Of a DNA stretch of 8,232 nt, positions 1 to 4,405 are shown one piece after another (within the stretch, counting starts at the first letter, position 1; each line of letters opens with the position of its first letter). Both the position numbers and the translations under genes were made by a program. The DNA lies in the NCBI GenBank assembly GCA_046155815.1, contig JBJXFY010000135.1, positions 1-8,232 on the forward strand, written 5' to 3'. This DNA comes from JBJXFY01 sp046155815 (lineage in GTDB: Bacteria; Verrucomicrobiota; Verrucomicrobiia; Limisphaerales; CAIMTB01). The notes below the pieces were generated by a model that had not been told where the DNA came from, did no database searches, and saw nothing but the letters and a program-made list of their open reading frames with translations.

Positions 1-111
1 CCGCACCGTCTGCGGTTGTTCCCCGGCGTTTCCCTTGGAACAACCGCACGAACCGCAGTTGTTCCCCGGAAAACCCGGGATCAGCCGCATGCGGTTGAAT
101 CACTGTTCGGC
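1..111 (+). other. Partial attC site of the preceding, truncated cassette
   Basis: The stretch ends in GTTCGGC (105-111), the R' core box seen at the other sites, preceded by an L'-like segment. Its left R'' box lies outside the window, so only the central spacer and the right arm are present. The spacer holds a perfect 12-base inverted repeat, TGCGGTTGTTCC (11-22) and GGAACAACCGCA (37-48), around a 14-base loop, and a second copy of TTGTTCCCCGG (16-26) at 59-69. Bases 106 onward belong to the next cassette in circular form. An ORF can be read through this region from 16, but it covers the recombination site and is not used as the gene start. Confidence 0.7.
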
Positions 112-117
112 AATAAT

Positions 118-570
118 ATGAAACGCATTGAGGTAGAGACCACTTTTGAGGTTCCGATAGAGAAACTCTTTGATGCAGAAAGAAATATCACCCTTCACAC
201 ATCGACTCAGAAGCATCACAGTGAGCGTGCTATTTCTGGAGTTACCGAGGGACTAATTGAGCTTGGACAAGAAGTGGAATGGGAGGCAATTCATTTTGGT
301 ATTTCCCAACGCTTGCGCGTTAGAATAACTCACATGGAACGGCCACACTACTTTAGAGATGAAATGATTCATGGCATATTTAAGTCATTCTCCCACGAGC
401 ATCATTTTTCAGAAATTGAAGAAAATAAAACTATTAAAAAAGACGTTTTACTATTATCAGCTCCATTAGGCTTACTAGGTGTGATTGCAGAGAATGTGTT
501 TCTTGGTAGTTACATGAAAAGATTTCTTCAGAAGAAAAACCTTGAATTGAAAACCATTCTTGAATCATAA
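118..570 (+). CDS. SRPBCC-family (START-like fold) protein, cassette 1
   Basis: A 150-aa soluble protein with the pattern of small SRPBCC proteins often annotated as cell-division-inhibitor-like: an opening beta strand (KRIEVETTFEVP), then an FDAERNITLH helix, an ERAISGVTEGLIELGQEVEW segment, the HFGISQRLRVRI strand, ERPHYFRDEM, a FSHEHHF strand, and a C-terminal helix containing APLGLLGVIAENVFLGSYMKRFL. The family folds into a deep hydrophobic pocket that binds lipids or other small ligands; no ligand can be inferred here and no enzyme activity is implied. ATG 118 is chosen because it lies 7 bases after the attC core, while the longer reading from 16 runs through the attC. No Shine-Dalgarno is visible. 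The gene is AT-rich with many AAA, ATT and GAA codons, unlike every other gene in the window, pointing to a separate origin. The fold assignment is firm; the cellular role is unknown. Confidence 0.87.
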   Translation: MKRIEVETTFEVPIEKLFDAERNITLHTSTQKHHSERAISGVTEGLIELGQEVEWEAIHFGISQRLRVRITHMERPHYFRDEMIHGIFKSFSHEHHFSEIEENKTIKKDVLLLSAPLGLLGVIAENVFLGSYMKRFLQKKNLELKTILES

Positions 571-579
571 GATAAAAAA

Positions 580-715
580 GCCGAACAAGGCGCTGCACCC
601 AACAGACATTCCGCGGGTGCGCCTAAGGGCGCACGTCGCGGAACCTTGTCACGGGTCGTGCGGAGCACGCCCCGCGCCAAGGCTTCGTGTCTGTGGGTGA
701 GCTTGGACGTTCGGC
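580..715 (+). other. attC site 1
   Basis: R'' GCCGAAC (580-586) and R' GTTCGGC (709-715) are perfectly complementary. The left arm CTGCACCCAACAGACA pairs with the right arm TGTCTGTGGGTGAG, leaving G595 and A602 of the left arm unpaired. The 136-base length is near the upper end for attC. The centre folds into two further hairpins: TTCCGCGGGTGCGCC (609-623) with 628-643, and a second between 644 and 682 with CCTTG/CAAGG at its base and CGTGC-GGA-GCACG at its tip. The predicted single-stranded form is therefore branched rather than a simple rod. Confidence 0.88.
609..643. repeat. Hairpin in the attC1 central spacer
   Basis: TTCCGCGGGTGCGCC at 609-623 is the inverted complement of 628-643 apart from about one mismatch and one bulge, with a TAAG loop. 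A second inverted repeat follows at once (CGGGTCGTGC 652-661 and GCACGCCCCG 665-674, one mismatch, GGA loop). Both lie in the variable terminal structure of attC1. Confidence 0.75.
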
Positions 716-730
716 CACACCACTCGTCAC

Positions 731-1186
731 ATGGACACCGAGTCACCACGCAATCTGAAAGTCGAGGCGGTTTATGTTGATGGGAGCATGGTTCAGCTTG
801 AGACCTCGTTTACTTCGCGTCATTGGAGTGCGCGAGCCACTGCTTACACACAGTTTGACGACATTGCGGGATTCGCTACCCGACTTTCCCGTTTAGCCGA
901 GACCTGTAGCGGTGAGGTTTCTTTTGAGGCTGGTCGCGAGGACAGCCCGATTGGTTTTCTGAGCTTGCGCTTTTATCCCGTCGGTAGCTCTGGACGTATC
1001 GCTTGCCATCTCAGGCTTGGGACGGACGCAGCCACCGAGCATCGTGCGGAGGAACTTTGGACAGTTTCAGCCGAGTTGGCATCTGAGGCCGGCGCACTCG
1101 ACGCATTCGTTGCGGGGTTACGACGCATCGCTGATACTCAGAGCGGCAAAGCAGTCTTGATATTGAGTGAGTATGTCACACGCTGA
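731..1186 (+). CDS. Hypothetical protein, cassette 2
   Basis: A 151-aa soluble acidic protein that I do not firmly recognise. It begins MDTESPRNLKVEAVYVDG and has alternating beta strands (KVEAVYVDGSMVQLETSF, WSARATAYTQF), a helix DDIAGFATRLSRLAE, a strand pair GFLSLRFYPVGSSGRIACHL, and a C-terminal helix with ALDAFVAGLRRIAD. The order 'FYPVGSSGRIACHLRLG ... ELASEAGALDAFVAGLRRI' resembles small WapI/DUF6228-type proteins, some of which are toxin-immunity candidates; this is a weak pattern impression. No signal peptide, membrane segment or catalytic motif is visible. ATG 731 lies 15 bases after the attC1 core with no Shine-Dalgarno, and the stop is 3 bases before attC2. Its position in the array is the best support that it is a real gene. 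Confidence 0.8.
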   Translation: MDTESPRNLKVEAVYVDGSMVQLETSFTSRHWSARATAYTQFDDIAGFATRLSRLAETCSGEVSFEAGREDSPIGFLSLRFYPVGSSGRIACHLRLGTDAATEHRAEELWTVSAELASEAGALDAFVAGLRRIADTQSGKAVLILSEYVTR

Positions 1187-1189
1187 ACG

Positions 1190-1316
1190 GCCGAACAAAA
1201 TCGCTCCACTCGAACCGCCGCTCCTCGTTTCGGTTGCTGGCGCCCCGGTTCATCGGACGCTGGATTCGCTGCCAGTGCTCGCTTCCAGCGGCGGTCGGTG
1301 AGCTCTTACGTTCGGC
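1190..1316 (+). other. attC site 2
   Basis: R'' GCCGAAC (1190-1196) matches R' GTTCGGC (1310-1316) exactly. The inner arms include a perfect 9-base pair, ACCGCCGCT (1214-1222) with AGCGGCGGT (1287-1295), next to a left arm GCTCCACTCGA that pairs with TCGGTGAGC once three left-arm bases (about C1206, T1210 and A1213 or A1214) are left unpaired. The site is 127 bases long. Confidence 0.88.
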
Positions 1317-1328
1317 GATAAGAACCGC

Positions 1329-1616
1329 ATGAAGACCAAGGTCATTGCTCTATGGGTCTGCGCGCTGTATTTCGCGGTCCTCTTTTACAACAACATGGGC
1401 TACGCGATCTTTGGCACGCTTGGCCTAATTCGACCAGGTGACACCCAAAACGGCATGATCGAAGTCCACAAAGCCACCAGCTTGATTCAGAGCTTTGCAG
1501 GTCCACTGTCGCGACTGACGGGGTTCGTAGGGCTCGGTGCGGTATTGCTGTTCTCCGTTGCTTTGTGGTTCACCGTCGGCCTCGTTAAGAGAGGGGACAG
1601 AGCTGATGAACGCTGA
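1329..1616 (+). CDS. Small two-helix membrane protein, cassette 3
   Basis: A 95-aa hydrophobic protein. A first membrane segment spans about residues 5-32 (VIALWVCALYFAVLFY followed by the less hydrophobic NNMGYAIFGTLGL), then comes a hydrophilic stretch of about 30 residues (RPGDTQNGMIEVHKATS), and a second membrane helix at about 64-86 (TGFVGLGAVLLFSVALWF). The C-terminus KRGDRADER is charged. By the positive-inside rule both ends would face the cytoplasm. Small membrane proteins of unknown function are frequent in cassette arrays; I cannot assign a family. ATG 1329 lies 12 bases after the attC2 core without a Shine-Dalgarno, and the stop is 3 bases before attC3. Confidence 0.82.
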   Translation: MKTKVIALWVCALYFAVLFYNNMGYAIFGTLGLIRPGDTQNGMIEVHKATSLIQSFAGPLSRLTGFVGLGAVLLFSVALWFTVGLVKRGDRADER

Positions 1617-1619
1617 AGA

Positions 1620-1742
1620 GCCGAACCATGTCACTGCAGCGAACCGCCTCGGGCGCTTTCCGCTCAGGGCTCTTGGTTTTTTCAAAGTCTTTCTCCCGCT
1701 TGACGCACGTCGCCAGTCGGTCGCTGAGTTTTATCGTTAGGC
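1620..1742 (+). other. attC site 3 (hybrid R boxes)
   Basis: R'' is GCCGAAC (1620-1626) but R' is GTTAGGC (1736-1742), so the outer boxes have one mismatch, unlike attC1 and attC2. The inner arms CTGCAGCGAACCG (1634-1646) and CGGTCGCTGAG (1718-1728) pair over 11 bases and leave G1636 and an A (1642 or 1643) of the left arm unpaired. The mismatch is what a junction between two cassettes of different R type produces, because the last six bases of a linear attC belong to the following cassette. The site is 123 bases long. Confidence 0.86.
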
Positions 1743-1837
1743 GGCAGCACCAATCGCCCGCACCTAACATCCCACATAAGACCAAGACATCCGCCAGCCA
1801 AAAAATTGGCAATAAACCACCACGCCGCAGTCAGCCA
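1743..1837 (+). other. Leader of cassette 4 upstream of its gene
   Basis: Ninety-five bases separate the attC3 core from the chosen start at 1838, much longer than the 6-15 bases in the other cassettes. The stretch contains a short hairpin GCCAA-AAAAA-TTGGC at 1796-1810. It could hold a cassette promoter or simply be untranslated leader; I see no good -35/-10 pair. An upstream in-frame reading from 1628 passes through attC3 and is not credible as the native start. Confidence 0.4.
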
Positions 1838-2314
1838 ATGGACACGAATCAGATGGTAGCCATTTTGGTTGTCTTGATTGGCTGGATTGCTGTTACGCGA
1901 CTCAACAATTATTGGGCCACTAGACGCGACATGGCCAACCGCAAGCACGCTGCCACCAGCAGCAGAGAAAGCCGCCTTCACGATTTCCGAACCCGCATCA
2001 CCAACATCATTCGCCCAGTTATCGAGGCGAGAGACAACGCCATCGTGTCGAAACATGGCCTCTCTATCAGGGCCGTGCGCGAGGCTTGCCTTGCCATTCA
2101 GCGCGACATTTCCAGCCCCGAATCCTTCAACGCTGTGATCGCCAAATACCTCGGCCTGACACGGCAGGACATTGAGTGCCGCGATGAGAGTGCAGAGCGC
2201 CCGGAATCGCTCAACCCAAGAACCTATGACAACTGGAGGCCCAAGCCTCGCTACGAACTTGGCCGGCAGCGCATCGCGGGGCTTCTGAATGCACTGATTG
2301 ACCACGCCCAATAG
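1838..2314 (+). CDS. Membrane-anchored hypothetical protein, cassette 4
   Basis: A 158-aa protein with one N-terminal membrane helix at residues 6-22 (MVAILVVLIGWIAVTRL) followed by a charged cytoplasmic-type region rich in arginine. The body is predicted mostly helical (RLHDFRTRITNIIRPVIEARD, IRAVREACLAIQRDI, FNAVIAKYLGLTRQDIE), then a proline-rich stretch (RPESLNPRTYDNWRPKPRYE) and a final helix (RQRIAGLLNALIDH). I recognise no family and no catalytic motif. ATG 1838 is chosen because it begins the membrane anchor and lies in cassette 4's own sequence; no Shine-Dalgarno is seen. The stop TAG lies 2 bases before the attC4 R'' box. A long open frame on the opposite strand over the same DNA is judged to be a shadow. 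Confidence 0.78.
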   Translation: MDTNQMVAILVVLIGWIAVTRLNNYWATRRDMANRKHAATSSRESRLHDFRTRITNIIRPVIEARDNAIVSKHGLSIRAVREACLAIQRDISSPESFNAVIAKYLGLTRQDIECRDESAERPESLNPRTYDNWRPKPRYELGRQRIAGLLNALIDHAQ

Positions 2315-2316
2315 CC

Positions 2317-2443
2317 GCCTAACCAGTGCGCTGGAGCGAACAGCCCCGCCACCTTTACGCTCCACATCCCATTTCATTCACCCACCCCCTTCCCGCGCGA
2401 TGCCCCCGCTCCGGGGCTGTCGCTCAGCTTGGGGTCGTTAGGT
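2317..2443 (+). other. attC site 4, last of the array
   Basis: R'' GCCTAAC (2317-2323) pairs with R' GTTAGGT (2437-2443) with one terminal mismatch. The left arm GCTGGAGCGAACAGCCCC (2330-2347) and right arm GGGGCTGTCGCTCAGC (2413-2428) pair over 16 bases and leave one G (2333 or 2334) and one A (2339 or 2340) of the left arm unpaired. The central spacer (about 2348-2412) is pyrimidine-rich and shows no obvious hairpin. No further attC is seen to the right, so this marks the distal boundary of the array. Confidence 0.88.
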
Positions 2444-2477
2444 GGCCAAGGCCGCTCGGCATGGGATCCGCCATTAA

Positions 2478-4274
2478 ATGGAAGCCTCGGCGATGACTGT
2501 GACACCCTCCCCGCGGCGGCCCCTCCGCCTGTGGCCCGGCGTCGTGGCGGCGGGGCTGATCGTACTGGTGCGGTTCGTCCTGCCGCTGGTCGTGCCGGAC
2601 GCGATGATGGTGACGGTGCTGGGCGGCCTCGCGGGCGGCCTGGTGATCCTGGTCTGGTGGGTCTTCTTCAGCCGCGCGGCCTGGGTGGAACGCCTCGGGG
2701 CCGTGGCCCTGATGATCGCCGCGGTGGCGGCGACGGCGCGCCTCGTCCATCCGTCCGTCGCGACGGGGATGATGGGGCTGATGCTGCCGCTGTACGCGAT
2801 CCCGGTGCTGGGCGTGGCCCTGGTCGCGTGGGCCGTGGTCACGCGCGGCCGGCCGGCCGGCTTCCGGCGTGTCACGCTGGCGGCGACGCTCCTGCTGGCG
2901 TGCGGCCTTTTCACGCTGGTGCGGACGGATGGCATCTCCGGCGCGGGCGGCTCGGAGCTGCACTGGCGCTGGTCGCCGTCGGCGGAGGAACGATTGCTTG
3001 CCGAGGCTCGCGGGAACTCGCCCCTCTCGCCCCTCCGCGCGGAGGCGGGGGCTCGCGGGAACTCGCCCCTCCGAACGGACGAGGCTCGCGGGAGCTCGCC
3101 CCTCCCGACGGGCGCGGATTGGCCGGGGTTCCGGGGGCCGGAGCGGGACGGCGTGGTCCGCGGCGGCGTGCAAATCGCGACCAATTGGTCCGATGCCCCG
3201 CCGGCTGAACTGTGGCGGCGGCCGGTGGGGCCGGCGTGGTCGTCCTTCGCGGTGGCGGGCGGGCTGTTCTACACGCAGGAGCAGCGCGGCGAGGAGGAGC
3301 TGGTCGTCGGCCATCGGCTGGACACGGGTGAACCGGTGTGGCGGCACGCGGACGCGGTGCGGTTCTGGGAGTCGAACGCCGGCGCCGGTCCGCGCGCGAC
3401 ACCCGCCGTGAGCCGGGGCCGCGTGTACGCCCTCGGCGCGACCGGCCTGCTCAACGCGCTCGACGCAGCGGACGGCCGGCGCCTGTGGTCGCGTGACGTG
3501 GCGGCGGACACGGGCATGAAGACGCCGATGTGGGGCTTCGCCGGCTCGCCGCTGGTGGCCGGGGACGTGGTGCTCGTGGCCGCGGCGGGCCGGCTGGCCG
3601 CGTACGACGCGGCGACCGGCCAGCCGCGGTGGTCCGGGCCGGAGCGCGGTGGCGGCTACAGCTCGCCGCACCGGCTGTCGCTCGGCGGCGTGGACCAGGT
3701 GCTGCTGCTGAGTGACGCCGGTGTGCTCAGCGTGACGCCGGCCGACGGCGCGGTGCTGTGGGAGCATGCTTGGGACGGGGCGGCCATCGTGCAGCCGGCG
3801 CTCACGGCGGACGGGGACTTGCTGCTCGCCACCGGCGGCCCCTCGGGCGGCCTCGGCCTGCGCCGCCTGGCGGTCACGCGCGGGCCGGGCGGATGGGCCG
3901 TGGCCGAGCGGTGGACGTCGCGCGGGCTGAAGCCGTACTTCAGCGATTTCGTGGTCCACCGCGGCCACGCCTTCGGCATCGAGGGCAGCCTGCTGGCCTG
4001 CATCGAGCTGGAGGGCGGCGAGCGCCAGTGGAAGGACGGCCGGTACGGCAGCGGCCAGCTCCTGCTGCTGCCGGACCAGGATCTGCTGCTGGTGCTGGGC
4101 GAGCAGGGCGGGCTGGCGCTGGTGTCGGCGATGCCGGACGGGTTCCGGGAGCTGGCGCGCTTCCCGGCGATCCGGGGCAAGACGTGGAACCATCCCGTGC
4201 TGGCGGGCGACGTGCTGCTGGTGCGCAACAGCGAGGAGATGGCGGCGTTCCGGCTGGCGCGCGCGGGGCGGTGA
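2478..4274 (+). CDS. Polytopic membrane protein fused to a PQQ-type beta-propeller
   Basis: A 598-aa protein in two parts. The N-terminal 150 residues contain five predicted membrane helices (about 19-39, 43-64, 70-90, 98-122 and 130-148). After a linker, residue 214 onward opens with DWPGFRGPERDG, the WPxFRGPxRDG signature of PQQ-like/BamB-type WD-like propellers of planctomycetes and verrucomicrobia, and continues with blades of the type 'GRVYALGATGLLNALDAADGRRLWSRD' and 'GRLAAYDAATGQPRW'. The propeller probably lies outside the cytoplasmic membrane as a binding or scaffold domain; no quinoprotein dehydrogenase residues are evident, so enzymatic use of PQQ should not be assumed. The linker (about residues 176-209) carries three in-frame copies of an ARGNSPL/ARGSSPL repeat. 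ATG 2478 is used, but ATG 2493 is equally possible and has GGAAG 8 bases upstream. The start lies only 35-50 bases after attC4, so its promoter must lie within or beyond the cassette array. It may be cotranscribed with the permease downstream. Confidence 0.86.
   Translation: MEASAMTVTPSPRRPLRLWPGVVAAGLIVLVRFVLPLVVPDAMMVTVLGGLAGGLVILVWWVFFSRAAWVERLGAVALMIAAVAATARLVHPSVATGMMGLMLPLYAIPVLGVALVAWAVVTRGRPAGFRRVTLAATLLLACGLFTLVRTDGISGAGGSELHWRWSPSAEERLLAEARGNSPLSPLRAEAGARGNSPLRTDEARGSSPLPTGADWPGFRGPERDGVVRGGVQIATNWSDAPPAELWRRPVGPAWSSFAVAGGLFYTQEQRGEEELVVGHRLDTGEPVWRHADAVRFWESNAGAGPRATPAVSRGRVYALGATGLLNALDAADGRRLWSRDVAADTGMKTPMWGFAGSPLVAGDVVLVAAAGRLAAYDAATGQPRWSGPERGGGYSSPHRLSLGGVDQVLLLSDAGVLSVTPADGAVLWEHAWDGAAIVQPALTADGDLLLATGGPSGGLGLRRLAVTRGPGGWAVAERWTSRGLKPYFSDFVVHRGHAFGIEGSLLACIELEGGERQWKDGRYGSGQLLLLPDQDLLLVLGEQGGLALVSAMPDGFRELARFPAIRGKTWNHPVLAGDVLLVRNSEEMAAFRLARAGR
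3005..3105. repeat. Three-copy DNA repeat inside the propeller gene
   Basis: A 22-23 base unit with core GGCTCGCGGGAACTCGCC occurs at 3005-3026, 3050-3072 and 3083-3105 (the third copy has GAGCTC for GAACTC). Start-to-start distances are 45 and 33 bases, both multiples of three, so every copy is read as ARGNSPL or ARGSSPL. A partial unit TCGCCCCTCC (3027-3036) and a perfect 14-base palindrome CCTCCGCGCGGAGG (3032-3045) lie between copies 1 and 2. The segment sits between the membrane domain and the propeller. It looks like insertion and amplification of a dispersed GC-rich repeat in a tolerant linker. Confidence 0.85.
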
Positions 4275-4314
4275 TGGCGGCAGCCATCCGCGGCGGGGCG
4301 CCGCGGACACCCTC

Positions 4315-4334
4315 GGCGGCGAGGCGTCGCCGCC
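4315..4334. other. Intergenic hairpin before the permease gene
   Basis: GGCGGCGA (4315-4322), loop GGCG, and TCGCCGCC (4327-4334) form a perfect 8-base stem between the propeller gene and the permease gene. No T-run follows, so an intrinsic terminator is unlikely; it may stabilise or process the message, or be a remnant of an intergenic repeat. Confidence 0.5.
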
Positions 4335-4405
4335 ACAACCCCGCTTTCGCAGGAAGCCAGATTGGCAGTTCCATCGCGGGCAGGGCCGGGCTTAGGCTGG
4401 CGCCG

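Larger units (their letters stand above)
1..2443 (+). mobile_element. Integron-type gene cassette array (four cassettes plus a partial attC)
   Basis: Four short ORFs, all on the + strand, alternate with sites of 123-136 bases that begin with GCCGAAC or GCCTAAC and end with GTTCGGC, GTTAGGC or GTTAGGT, the form of attC sites recognised by integron integrases. Cutting each site between G and TT gives cassettes 106-709, 710-1310, 1311-1736 and 1737-2437. Each ORF stop lies 2 to 9 bases before the R'' box of its own attC, the usual compact cassette layout. Base composition differs sharply between cassettes (the first is AT-rich) and from the GC-rich DNA after 2443, as expected of independently acquired pieces. 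No intI gene, attI or cassette promoter is visible; those would lie upstream (left) if the array is complete. An integrase-less cassette cluster is the alternative. Confidence 0.88.

Noticed and set aside
1..70. Inverted and direct repeats at the left edge as a CRISPR array or insertion sequence end
   Set aside because: Only two imperfect copies without regular spacers and no transposase; they fit the central spacer of an attC better.
16..117. Longer N-terminus for the cassette 1 protein starting at 16
   Set aside because: It reads through the preceding attC, including its inverted repeats and core box, and adds 34 residues with no SRPBCC character; ATG 118 lies just inside the cassette.
1628..1837. 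70-residue N-terminal extension of the cassette 4 protein
   Set aside because: It begins inside attC3 and would be lost when the cassette moves; the membrane anchor starts at 1838.
1682..2377. 231-codon open frame on the - strand across cassette 4
   Set aside because: It runs through attC3 and attC4 sequence and lies antisense to a gene whose stop sits 2 bases before attC4; best explained as a shadow frame.
2424..4310. Very long arginine/proline/histidine-rich open frame on the - strand opposite the propeller gene
   Set aside because: High GC removes stop codons from all frames; the protein has no domain and is dominated by R, P, A and H. The same applies to similar long frames at 3656-5575 and 4999-6192.
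4274..4405. Possible fifth cassette boundary, or a permease start at the ATG overlapping the propeller stop
   Set aside because: No GTTRRRY or RYYYAAC boxes occur there, and the added 44 residues are Arg/Ala-rich without family resemblance.
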